NCBI GenBank assembly: GCA_037389465.1
Contig: JAZARR010000089.1
Location: 2,786,001 to 2,850,000, forward strand
Direction of reading: 5' to 3'
DNA from: Baylisascaris procyonis
Taxonomy: Eukaryota > Nematoda > Chromadorea > Rhabditida > Ascarididae
DNA: 64,000 bases
The notes beneath the pieces were generated by a model. It was given only the letters and a program-made list of their open reading frames with translations. It was not told the origin of the DNA and searched no databases. Below are positions 1 to 8,037 of the stretch, piece after piece; position 1 is the stretch's first letter; every line of letters begins with the position of its first letter. Position numbers and translations under genes: made by a program.

Positions 1-306
1 GCGCATATGCAACAATCGAAATCGAATAAATACAATCGTGCGATGGATCAGTGGAAAAGATCCAGCCTACATCGCGAGGATGCTAACGAACCGAACAGAC
101 ATAACTGGTGAGGCAGTCGAAGGAGGGATACTCATCTCGAAATGCATCCATCAGCCTTCCGATGGAGCAGAAAACGTTAAACGAGAAAAAGGGGATCCGA
201 TCTTCAATAAGCAGGTCATCCAAGCCCTTGAACAACGAAAAGCCTACTGGACGACGACAGTACTGGATCGAGCCCTGAGCGGAGGCCAACAGGCCTCCGC
301 TCAGGG
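1..306 (+). mobile_element. BEL/Pao-type element copy E0, 3' fragment
   Basis: Matches 5441-5746 of copy E1 almost base for base (for example A instead of G at 166), so it is the 3' end of a further copy whose body lies upstream of the window. It holds the C-terminal part of the envelope-like frame and ends at the same hairpin. Its junction base with the SL1 remnant is A (307), where all other copies have C. Confidence 0.93.
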
Positions 307-328
307 ATTCAAGCCACAATGCCGATAG
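38..328 (+). pseudogene. Envelope-like ORF, C-terminal fragment (E0)
   Basis: Same reading frame as the last part of the 579-residue open frame in E4. The stop codon (326-328) lies in SL1 gene sequence, not in the element. The N-terminal part is outside the window, so it cannot be judged whether this copy has the 1-nt insertion seen in E1-E3. Envelope identity is inferred from E4. Confidence 0.5.
273..306. repeat. Terminal perfect hairpin of E0
   Basis: CCCTGAGCGGAGGCC, a 4-nt AACA loop, then the exact reverse complement: a 15-bp GC-rich stem forming the last bases of the element next to the broken SL1 gene. Confidence 0.9.
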
Positions 329-377
329 AGGCAATGAGCTGAAACGCGGGATTACCTCAAACTTGGGTAATTAAACC
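307..377 (-). pseudogene. SL1: SL1 RNA gene, 3'-truncated by E0
   Basis: The canonical 22-nt leader (356-377) and GT donor are intact, as is the 5' part of the intron-like region. The Sm site and 3' stem-loop are replaced by the element hairpin. Without an Sm site the product should not assemble a trans-splicing snRNP. Confidence 0.9.
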
Positions 378-735
378 GGAGAAGGAGACGTCACTCTCGA
401 CGAGTGCGCAAGCGTAAACCACATTGAATAATTTGGCGTCCCTAACGTCAAATAAACTCGATAAAAGATGTTCACCAATATCGAATAAAGTTGAAAAAAT
501 AAATTCGCTAGCATCGAAAACGTAAGAAAAAAATCTCCTCTACTAGCGGCGGCGAGTGTATTTGAGAAAAAATTTCCCTTGAACTGGGTATAATACTTCG
601 AGAAATATAAACTATCGCAATGTTTCTCATTAATATTTGCGGCCGTAGAAATTTTTACGATCTCCAATTTCACCACATCATTAGACGATTATTGCTCATT
701 AATAGGCATATTTTTTAAAGAGTGAAAAAAGTTTC

Positions 736-853
736 GCTTACAGCACCTGGGATTCCCAAGCCGTCTCCGATCCAAGTACTAACCAGGCCCAACGTCGCTT
801 AACTTGACAGATCGGACGGGATGTCGTGCTTTCAACGTGGTATGGCCGTAAGC
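736..853 (-). rRNA. 5S ribosomal RNA
   Basis: A 118-nt gene that reads as a typical nematode 5S rRNA on the minus strand. It starts GCTTACGGCCATACCACG and ends GGTGCTGTAAGC, and the two ends pair as helix I. The internal Pol III control region (around GGGCCTGGTTAGTACTTGG) is intact. A T6 run just downstream on the minus strand is the expected Pol III terminator. Copy-specific: CGTCGCTT (plus strand) at the usual CGCTGCTT. E1 begins two bases beyond its 5' end, so its normal upstream spacer is replaced by retroelement DNA. Confidence 0.95.
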
Positions 854-1557
854 ACTGTCGCGAACATTCGCGAAAGCGTTACATCTATTTACGATATCGA
901 TGCAGCCGGCGAACCGGAAATGTCGGTCAGAGAAAGCATCATGACTAACTTAAGAAGAGTAAATCACAACGAATGCAGTCACTAACGCTAAATGCTAATT
1001 CATCGTTGAGCAACCATAAAGCGAATATTTGTTTACGATATCGATGCAGCTAAAGAGCCGGAGATATTAATATTCGCGAAAGCGCTACGTTTGTTTACAA
1101 TACCGATGCAGCTGGAGAGCGGGAGATATCAATCGAAGACGGCATCATGAATGGCATAAGAAGAGCAAGTCACGACGAATACATTGACTATCGCTAATTG
1201 CTAAGACACCGATCTATGAAACCAGATACGCCGCTCATAACGCCCTCAACAGTTCACGCCTCTCACAAGCTTTAATTGATCATTCAACTCGCCCAATGAC
1301 CGACAGTGAAGACGCATTGGGCTCAGCTTCTCATATATGTCGATCGAATTCTTCATTCAACTCTTAGCTTGTGTACTTGTTCAGTTAATCCCCTTGTAAA
1401 AACTGTTCATGCGATTTCTGTTACGAATGGTCATTGGACCAACAATCTCTCTACTCCAGATATTAGCCTTTGCTAGACCTATTTGAAGTGCCAACGATTC
1501 GCTATATCATGTGTATTTGTTGTGTCGCATATCGCTTCATTGTTTACTCGAATATAA

Positions 1558-1579
1558 GGTTTAATTACCCAAGTTTGAG
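1558..1579 (+). other. Sense SL1 leader sequence inside E1
   Basis: Exact copy of the 22-nt nematode SL1 leader (GGTTTAATTACCC...TTTGAG) followed by GT, on the same strand as gag and opposite to the array SL1 genes. The upstream bases (AATATAA) and everything after GT differ from the array SL1 genes, so it is not a fragment of a whole unit. CCCAAGTTTG (1568-1577) can pair perfectly with CAAACTTGGG (1615-1624). No Sm-type site is seen in the next 150 nt, so a working SL RNA gene is unlikely. Confidence 0.9.
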
Positions 1580-1624
1580 GTCCGACGGGTGGCGAGCCCG
1601 CAGTACCAAGTAATCAAACTTGGG
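1568..1624 (+). other. Hairpin including the SL1 copy in E1
   Basis: The 10-bp perfect inverted repeat formed by the 3' half of the leader and CAAACTTGGG encloses a smaller CGGG/CCCG hairpin (around 1587-1601). An alternative CCAAG/CTTGG pairing exists around 1606-1623. It could fold in RNA or extrude as a cruciform; no function is shown. Confidence 0.5.
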
Positions 1625-2140
1625 ACGAAAACGGTGACCGATCCAGAAGGGGCACAAGTGGACGAGCCCGCGATCAGACCTGTTTAAGACTTTCGATATT
1701 TCGAGTTCTCTTTTATCCAGTTCGAACGACCCGATATTCATTTATAGCGAACAAACAGCTAAACGAAGAGAGCAAAACTCTCACCCATATTTCGAGACTC
1801 TCGCGATAAAAGGAGCAAACCCCGCTTTGTGTGGCAAATATACGGGAGGTCAAATCTTGATTGTCACATTGTGCCATTGAAACGACGAACTTGTATTGTG
1901 AAGCTGTTGTATTATAACCTCATCTGTATTCGTGCTTACTCGTTCATAAACACATAATACGATTGTGTTTTTACTTGTGTACTCGCGGGGGAGCCAACCG
2001 ACCAGTGGAGTACATCGACTCCCAACGACTCCCGACCACACCACCAACCACCATACTAACTGCTGTTCGCTACATGGTGCGTCTGGTAACCACGAATTGA
2101 ACCTGTCGATTGCTTGGCAAACGCAACCTTACGAATCAAA

Positions 2141-3985
2141 ATGTCAAAGGCTTTTCGCAAAGCAATTTCAATTGAGAACCGCTCCCTCGTTGGGCTCATC
2201 CAGGAAGCACGCGAGTTCACAGTTAACCAACCCGACGCGCAGCTCCCCTTCGATGATCAAATAGCTGCTCGTGATCAACAAAGGCGCAAATTCCTCAATC
2301 ACCGAACCCGAATCGAACAACGCATCATCTCTATTACACGCCATCATGACAGATGGCTGACCTTTCTGGAAACGACCGGAAAAGCAGCGGAAGAAATAGC
2401 CTTTTACGACCAAGTGACGAATGATCCGGACAATTTCCTCGAAGTCCTAATCACTGCGTCAGACACCAACGCGAACTTGACTTCACATATCGACTACATC
2501 ACCGACATCATTGCAGCAGCAACTGCACGCCATACCGCTAACTCACCTCTCACTCAACCTCAACAGGTACTCTCTCCGGAATCCACTAATCGAGCGATAC
2601 ACGACATACGCCTACCGAAATTGCAACTCAAACCATTTTACGGCGATTTAGCAAAATGGCCACAATTCAAAGCCACCTTTCAGTCAGCAGTCGGCAATAA
2701 TCCCAATCTCTCGCCGATCCAGAAACTTAACTATCTCCTGAATTCACTCGAAGGCGCAGCCGCACGTGCCGTTACAGGCTACGCACTTTCACCAGAAAAC
2801 TACGACATAGTCTGGAATGCCCTTGAACAGCAATTTGGTTCTTCCGACGCGATCATCAATTCTCTCTATACACAACTTGAAAATCTGCCAAAAGCAGATC
2901 GCGATATCCGATCAATAGTGGACGAACTCGAATGTATCCTACGACAACTGGAAACTCAAGGTGAAAACCTCGAAACCCGAATGATTCATCGTACAATCGA
3001 GAAGAAATTACCCCACTGGGTCCTTCTACACCTTGAAGACGAAAAAGAAAAGTTAACGTGCTGGTCAGTACAGACACTTCGCGAAACTCTCCGCAAACTC
3101 GCGCTTAAGCGAGAGAAAGTGCAAGGAACTTATCGAGACCAAGACGCTTCTCGTCCAAACACCAACGTTCCACGATCCGATCATCCAACTACAGCCCGGT
3201 CTGTAATCCGCTCAACCCCACGCCAACCGTCTCGCCCTAGCTACACCAATAAATCATCCTATATTTCTGCATTCCCCGTCTCGACCCGATCACAGCCACT
3301 CACCAAAGTAGCCCCACAGTCACTACATTGTGCTTTCTGTGGGGACGGGCACTGGAGCGACCAGTGCAAGAAATATGCAACGGCCCAAGAACGTACACAG
3401 AGGGCAATAGCGAAAAGGCTTTGCTTCAATTGCCTACGAGAAGGCCATGGAACAAGAAACTGCCCAAAAAAGAAGGAATGCTTCTACTGCAAAAGGCAAG
3501 GACATTGCGCCGCGTTATGCAAACAACGTGCAACGCCAATGCAGCAGTTTTCGCCTACGCGCACACGAGTGCAAGCAGCGAATACAACTAAAGAAGAATC
3601 AAATAGCGCTAACGAAACAAAAAGCGACGAGGAAATCAAAATGATCGCAACGACAGTAATCCGCAGCAAGGATCCGCACGAAACGACAAGAGGAGACGCG
3701 AAATCAGCGACACTACTTCTATGTAAGGAAGTATTGGTGTCGAATGTGAACGACCCGCGACGCGCAGCCGTAGTGACTGCATTTTTCGACTCAGGGTGTC
3801 AAGGCACCTTTGTGACCAACGAGCTGGTAAAGAAGCTACAGTTGGAAACGAGCTCGTCGCAAAAGCTAACGATATGCGGATTCGGAAGCAAGAATCCGAC
3901 AACGTACGAATCGAAGCAAGTAGCGCTCAATATCCATCTGATGAATGGCTCGACGAAGCGAATAGAGGCGAAATCTATGGAATGA
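2141..3985 (+). CDS. gag-pr: Gag-protease polyprotein, BEL/Pao type (E1)
   Basis: 614 residues from ATG at 2141 (context ATCAAAATGTC; the frame is open a little further upstream but without an ATG). Residues about 158-300 look like the conserved BEL/Pao Gag region (LPKLQLKPFYGDLAKW and following). Three zinc knuckles follow at about 397-409 (C-x2-C-x3-H-x4-C), 428-441 (CFNCLREGHGTRNC) and 447-460 (CFYCKRQGHCAALC). The basic, Ser/Pro-rich stretch before them suits nucleic-acid binding. The retropepsin active-site motif AFFDSGCQGTF has its Asp at about 550. TGA at 3983 cuts the protease domain short, because typical later protease motifs occur in the same frame after it. Role in a complete element: capsid and nucleocapsid formation and polyprotein cleavage. 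The TGA is either a disabling mutation or a readthrough site; its presence in every copy does not decide, since the copies were amplified together. Confidence 0.92.
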   Translation: MSKAFRKAISIENRSLVGLIQEAREFTVNQPDAQLPFDDQIAARDQQRRKFLNHRTRIEQRIISITRHHDRWLTFLETTGKAAEEIAFYDQVTNDPDNFLEVLITASDTNANLTSHIDYITDIIAAATARHTANSPLTQPQQVLSPESTNRAIHDIRLPKLQLKPFYGDLAKWPQFKATFQSAVGNNPNLSPIQKLNYLLNSLEGAAARAVTGYALSPENYDIVWNALEQQFGSSDAIINSLYTQLENLPKADRDIRSIVDELECILRQLETQGENLETRMIHRTIEKKLPHWVLLHLEDEKEKLTCWSVQTLRETLRKLALKREKVQGTYRDQDASRPNTNVPRSDHPTTARSVIRSTPRQPSRPSYTNKSSYISAFPVSTRSQPLTKVAPQSLHCAFCGDGHWSDQCKKYATAQERTQRAIAKRLCFNCLREGHGTRNCPKKKECFYCKRQGHCAALCKQRATPMQQFSPTRTRVQAANTTKEESNSANETKSDEEIKMIATTVIRSKDPHETTRGDAKSATLLLCKEVLVSNVNDPRRAAVVTAFFDSGCQGTFVTNELVKKLQLETSSSQKLTICGFGSKNPTTYESKQVALNIHLMNGSTKRIEAKSME

Positions 3986-5768
3986 ATTACGCAAAAGATT
4001 CAAACTGTCGACCTAACTCGAGAAGACTTGGACGGCCTCGAGCAGCAAAAAGCAACAAAGCTGACATTGCCTACGAAGTGGAAAGCGCCGAGTGTGGTGA
4101 TCGGCATCGATTATTATCACCAGTTTTTCAATGGGGACGCGAAACATTTGAATTCAGGATTCGAACTGATCGACTCAGAAGTGGGTGCAATGGTCGCTGG
4201 GAGAGGACGCATGAAAAATGCAAGCGGCGACAAGAGAAGACACACGCAAGCAATCAACCTAATCGCCTCGCTTCAAGTGAGCGCTGACGACAACTCGATG
4301 ACCCACGGAGATGATAGAAGACAATTCGAGCCGGGAGATCCTCACTTGGAACGAGAAGATCCCAAAGACGAGGACGAACTTGAAAATCCCGAAGACAGCT
4401 TGAAATGCCATATCGCGACAACCGAGATAACAGAAGAACGCAACGCAGCGGCGAAAAGGAAGAACGCGAAGAAGTCGACAATAAGGATCAGTAAGGGCAG
4501 CAACATTCGTTTCTTCCTACTCATGAATGTTATGATCATGTTCAGGCCGAACCTCGAAACGTCGACAGCAGCCCCGACGATTAGAGGACAATTTTGTCCG
4601 ATGGGATCAGCATTGACTGCGTATATACCCCTACCGGTCGACCATGACTGCTCCAGGAAAACCGAGTCACGGATCCAGAAGGCAAACGTGACAGTGTACA
4701 GGAAACAGTTTGTCAGAATGAACGCCAGTTACTGTTCCCGAACGCAACGAACTGTATGCACTGATGCTCTTCTGCGCTGGCATCTCAGCGTAGCAGGCGA
4801 TAACACGAATACGACACGAGTACCGGCAGATACTTGCAACGAAATGGCTGTGGACAAGACGGTCTATGGTCAACCTCTTTACAAGAAAAGCAAGCATCAG
4901 TGGAGTACGAACAACCCCGTCACCTATAGCTATGGATGGATTGGGCAGCGTTGTACGACAACGACGAACTACTACTTCGAAGAAGGAGAGATAGTAGTCC
5001 AAGACGGCTCGCACATTTTGACCGACCTGGCCGTCTCCTGTTCCTTTCAAGGAGGCAAGTGCATCACCCCAACAGCGACGATACTGTGGAATCCTGCACC
5101 AACTCAAACATCGCTGCCACTACCACCAGCAGGGACGATTCGAAGCATATCTAACAGAAGATCGAGTACTCATCGAAGCCCTACAAGAGGTTTTCGTGAA
5201 ATCGAGAAATCAATCCGCTATCGATCAACACTGCAGTTTTGACCGACCGTGGAAAATGGAAAACGGTGTGATCCTGACCTTGGGATCTCCTGCGATGGAC
5301 CAGAACGACACAGCAAACGAAGTGAAAGCATTTCTGCTGGAACAAGGAGATCCAGCACCTGATCCGGAAAACACACGTTTTCAGTACCTTTATCAGCGTC
5401 TGAAGGAAATGAACGGACGCCATATCGAGGAAGCTTTTCAGCGCATATGCAACAATCGAAATCGAATAAATACAATCGTGCGATGGATCAGTGGAAAAGA
5501 TCCAGCCTACATCGCGAGGATGCTAACGAACCGAACAGACATAACTGGTGAGGCAGTCGAAGGAGGGATACTCATCTCGAAATGCATCCATCAGCCTTCC
5601 GATGGGGCAGAAAACGTTAAACGAGAAAAAGGGGATCCGATCTTCAATAAGCAGGTCATCCAAGCCCTTGAACAACGAAAAGCCTACTGGACGACGACAG
5701 TACTGGATCGAGCCCTGAGCGGAGGCCAACAGGCCTCCGCTCAGGGCTTCAAGCCACAATGCCGATAG
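3986..5768 (+). pseudogene. Protease C-terminus plus envelope-like region, broken frame (E1)
   Basis: Continues the gag frame directly after the TGA. First comes the rest of the retropepsin domain (IGIDYYHQF at about 4100, then SGFELIDSEVGAMVAGRGR). An acidic and basic linker follows. From about 4510 there is a hydrophobic signal-like segment (FFLLMNVMIMF), then a Cys-rich stretch with possible N-glycosylation sites (NVTV, NASY, NTT), which suggests the ectodomain of a retroelement envelope glycoprotein. An extra T at 5095 shifts the frame, which then stops at 5240-5242. The original frame resumes from 5096 and runs through the hairpin to a TAG in the SL1 gene (5766-5768). No membrane anchor or fusion domain is visible, so the C-terminus is missing. 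Envelope identity is inferred from layout and composition only. Confidence 0.55.
5713..5746. repeat. Terminal perfect hairpin of E1
   Basis: 15-bp stem with AACA loop, extendable by AG/CT into the flank. The element reading frame runs through it, and the next base is SL1 gene sequence. Confidence 0.9.
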
Positions 5769-5817
5769 AGGCAATGAGCTGAGACGCGGGATTACCTCAA
5801 ACTTGGGTAATTAAACC
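5747..5817 (-). pseudogene. SL1: SL1 RNA gene, 3'-truncated by E1
   Basis: Canonical leader at 5796-5817 with GT donor. The gene is cut after CTTGAAG (minus strand), so the Sm site and 3' hairpin are lost. The upstream flank is present, so transcription from it would run antisense into E1. Confidence 0.9.
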
Positions 5818-6163
5818 GGAGAAAGAGAGGCCACTATCGACGAGTGCGCAAGCGTAAACCACATTGAATAATTTGGCGTCCCTAACGTCAAATAAACGCG
5901 ATAAAAGATGTTCACCAATATCGAATAAAGTTGAAAAAATAAATTCGCTAGCATCGAAAACGTAAGAAAAAATCTCCTCTACTAGCGGCGGCGAGTGTAT
6001 TTGAGAAAAAATTTCCCTTGAACTGAGTATAATACTTCGAGAAATATAAACTATCGCAATGTTTCTCATTAATATTTGCGGCCGTAGAAATTTTTACGAT
6101 CTCCAATTTCACCACATCATTAGACGATTATTGCTCATTAATAGGCATATTTTTTAAAGAGTG

Positions 6164-6169
6164 AAAAAA
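6164..6169 (-). terminator. Pol III terminator T6 (representative)
   Basis: T6 run on the minus strand, a few bases beyond the 5S 3' end. Nearly every 5S in the array has the same run at the same distance; I list it once. Confidence 0.7.
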
Positions 6170-6174
6170 GTTCC

Positions 6175-6293
6175 GCTTACAGAAACCTGGGATTCCCAAG
6201 CCGTCTCCGATCCAAGTAGTAACCAGGCTCAACGTTGCTTAACTTGACAGATCGGACGGGATGTCGTGCTTTCAAGGTGGTATGGCCGTAAGC
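6175..6293 (-). rRNA. 5S ribosomal RNA, variant
   Basis: 119 nt. Plus-strand differences from the usual copy: ACAGAAACC for ACAGCACC, AGTAGTAACC for AGTACTAACC (inside the internal promoter region), AGGCTCAAC and CAAGGTGG. This variant recurs as the first 5S after each full element copy. Confidence 0.88.
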
Positions 6294-6586
6294 ACATAAA
6301 CCGATAATATTTCACAATTATCAATACGTACACCACATAAGAGATAGCGCCTATCTATCTAGCATAACTGAAGAGTAAATTTTAAATAGCAATCAAAATG
6401 AGTGAAAACATCTGAAGTGAAAATTCTAACAGGGAAAATTTGACTTATTTTACGAGTTTTCACTATTCGCATTAATGCGTTGTTTTTTTTTACTTGCCTA
6501 TTCATATACGTTTATTTCGATGTGTTTCAGCACATTTTAAGCACATCGATTGCGTTGCGCGCTTACGTTGAACGTTGAAGATTAGT

Positions 6587-6691
6587 GCTTCGCCATAAGG
6601 CAAAGCGTTCCAAAATTCTTCTTCAAGCCACAATGCCGATAGAGGCAATGAGCTGGAACACGGGATTACCTCAAACTTGGGTAATTAAACC
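6587..6691 (-). ncRNA. SL1: SL1 spliced-leader RNA
   Basis: A 105-nt gene giving the leader RNA that is trans-spliced to the 5' ends of many nematode mRNAs. Order on the minus strand: the 22-nt leader, GT donor, a first stem pairing ATTACC with GGTAAT, a central stem, an Sm site (AATTTTGG) and a 3' hairpin (GCTTTGCC, loop, GGCGAAGC). The leader is canonical. The ends are set by the leader start and the 3' hairpin; the true 3' end may be a few bases further. Confidence 0.95.
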
Positions 6692-6762
6692 GGAGAAAGA
6701 GACGCCACTATCGACGAGTGCGCAAGCGTAAACCACATTGAATAATTTGGCGTCCCTAACGT
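6692..6762 (-). promoter_or_regulatory. SL1 upstream flank, candidate promoter (representative)
   Basis: The roughly 70 bp before the leader are highly conserved between units, even between diverged spacer types. SL RNA genes use an snRNA-type Pol II promoter with a proximal element in this region. I do not assign the exact element, and array homogenisation alone could explain the conservation. Confidence 0.4.
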
Positions 6763-7048
6763 CAAATAAACTCGATAAAAGATGTTCACCAATACCGAAT
6801 AAAGTTGAAAAAATAAATTCGCTAGCATCGAAAACGTAAGAAAAAATCTCCTCTACTAGCGGCGGCGAGTGTATTTGAGAAAAAATTTCCCTTGAACTGA
6901 GTATAATACTTCGAGAAATATAAACTATCGCAATGTTTCTCATTAATATTTGCGGCCGTAGAAATTTTTACGATCTCCAATTTCACCACATCATTAGACG
7001 ATTATTGCTCATTAATAGGCATATTTTTTAAAGAGTGAAAAAAGTTCC

Positions 7049-7166
7049 GCTTACACCACCTGGGATTCCCAAGCCGTCTCCGATCCAAGTACTAACCAGG
7101 CCCAACGCTGCTTAACTCGACAGATCGGACGGGATGTCGTGCTTTCAAGGTGGTATGGCCGTAAGC
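7049..7166 (-). rRNA. 5S ribosomal RNA
   Basis: 118 nt. Plus-strand variants ACACCACC, AACTCGACAG and CAAGGTGG. Confidence 0.93.
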
Positions 7167-7457
7167 ACATAAACTGATAATATTTCACAATTATCAATAG
7201 GTACACCACGTAAGAGATAGCGCCTATCTATCTAGCATAATTGAAGAGTGAATTTTAAATAGCAAGCAAAATGAGCCAAAACATCTGAAGTGAAAATTCT
7301 AAGAGGGAAAATTTGACTTATTTTACGAGTTTTCACTATTCGCATTAATGCATTTTTTTTTTGCTTGCCTATTCATACACGTTTATTTCGATGTGTTTCA
7401 GCACATTTTAAGCACATGGATTGAGTTGCGCGCTTACGTTGAACTTTGAAGATTAGT

Positions 7458-7562
7458 GCTTCGCCATAAGGCAAAGCGTTCCAAAATTTTTCTTCAAGCC
7501 ACAATGCCGATAGAGGCAATGAGCTGAAACGCGGGATTACCTCAAACTTGGGTAATTAAACC
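7458..7562 (-). ncRNA. SL1: SL1 spliced-leader RNA
   Basis: Canonical leader (7541-7562), Sm site and 3' hairpin intact. The flank type GACGTCACTCTC marks the last unit before an element. Confidence 0.95.
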
Positions 7563-7919
7563 GGAGAAGGAGACGTCACTCTCGACGAGTGCGCAAGCGT
7601 AAACCACATTGAATAATTTGGCGTCCCTAACGTCAAATAAACTCGATAAAAGATGTTCACCAATATCGAATAAAGTTGAAAAAATAAATTCGCTAGCATC
7701 GAAAACGTAAGAAAAAATCTCCTCTACTAGCGGCGGCGAGTGTATTTGAGAAAAAATTTCCCTTGAACTGGGTATAATACTTCGAGAAATATAAACTATC
7801 GCAATGTTTCTCATTAATATTTGCGGCCGTAGAAATTTTTACGATCTCCAATTTCACCACATCATTAGACGATTATTGCTCATTAATAGGCATATTTTTT
7901 AAAGAGTGAAAAAAGTTTC

Positions 7920-8037
7920 GCTTACAGCACCTGGGATTCCCAAGCCGTCTCCGATCCAAGTACTAACCAGGCCCAACGTCGCTTAACTTGACAGATCGGA
8001 CGGGATGTCGTGCTTTCAACGTGGTATGGCCGTAAGC
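7920..8037 (-). rRNA. 5S ribosomal RNA
   Basis: Same variant as the copy before E1 (CGTCGCTT). E2 starts at 8040, right beyond its 5' end. Confidence 0.95.

Larger units (their letters stand above)
307..855 (-). repeat. Array block between E0 and E1 (549 bp, one 5S, one broken SL1)
   Basis: The shortest array block: the 3'-truncated SL1 gene, the SL1-5S spacer and one 5S gene. Its SL1 flank (GAAACGCGGG, then GAGACGTCACTCTC) is the type found in the last unit before each element, not the GAGACGCGGG type that follows E1-E4. It therefore looks like an exchange that removed all whole units between two elements. Confidence 0.85.
856..2074 (+). repeat. Putative 5' LTR / leader region of E1
   Basis: Non-coding region from TGTCGCG to CTACA, that is TG...CA ends, followed at 2075 by TGGTGCGTCTGGTAACC, which begins TGG as primer-binding sites do. 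It holds degenerate internal repeats: ATTCGCGAAAGCG at 866 and 1072, and TTTACGATATCGATGCAGC at 888, 1032 and, degenerate, 1094. It also holds the SL1 leader copy at 1558. LTR status is inference: no 3' partner exists in the window, and I cannot assign the possible primer tRNA. Confidence 0.4.
856..5746 (+). mobile_element. BEL/Pao-type LTR retroelement copy E1, non-autonomous
   Basis: A 4891-bp copy. Seen: a 1.2-kb non-coding 5' region, Gag with three CCHC-type knuckles, a retropepsin domain with a DSG active-site motif, an in-frame TGA, an envelope-like segment and a terminal hairpin. The Gag layout (a conserved domain of the DUF1759 kind, then knuckles, then a DUF1758-type protease) is that of BEL/Pao elements. 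About 300 nt separate protease from envelope-like sequence, so reverse transcriptase, RNase H and integrase are absent. No 3' LTR is recognisable. Compared with a normal array unit, the element replaces the stretch from the 5S 5' flank to the middle of the SL1 gene (about 330 bp), so this is not a simple insertion with a target-site duplication. Confidence 0.85.

Noticed and set aside
1590..1607. TGGCGAGCC as a primer-binding site (resembles an Arg tRNA 3' end for 9 bases)
   Set aside because: The match stops after 9 bases, it is not preceded by a CA terminus, and it lies more than 500 bp before gag; TGGTGCG at 2075 is better placed, though also unproven.
1558..1700. A functional divergent SL RNA gene inside the element
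   Set aside because: Leader and GT are present, but no Sm-type site followed by a 3' stem-loop is seen at a suitable distance, and the upstream flank does not match array SL1 genes.
1965..2264. Plus-strand ORF of 99 codons before gag (and its copies)
   Set aside because: Overlaps gag in another frame, low-complexity composition, no recognisable domain.
3796..4287. Plus-strand ORF of 163 codons overlapping the protease (and its copies)
   Set aside because: Lies in a different frame from clear protease motifs on both sides of the TGA; best explained as a shadow of the coding sequence.
4667..5107. Minus-strand ORF of 146-152 codons opposite the envelope-like region
   Set aside because: Antisense shadow; no domain and no independent support.
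5713..5746. Rho-independent terminator
   Set aside because: The context is eukaryotic, there is no T tract on either side, and the hairpin sits at a rearrangement junction.
5797..6069. Recurring minus-strand ORFs of 76-122 codons across every array unit
   Set aside because: They overlap the SL1 upstream flank and spacer, change frame and length between units with small indels, and have no protein-like conservation; they recur only because the unit is repeated.
5818..6174. Additional tRNA or snRNA genes in the spacers
   Set aside because: No tRNA-like cloverleaf boxes or Sm site with 3' hairpin were found in the spacers beyond SL1 itself.
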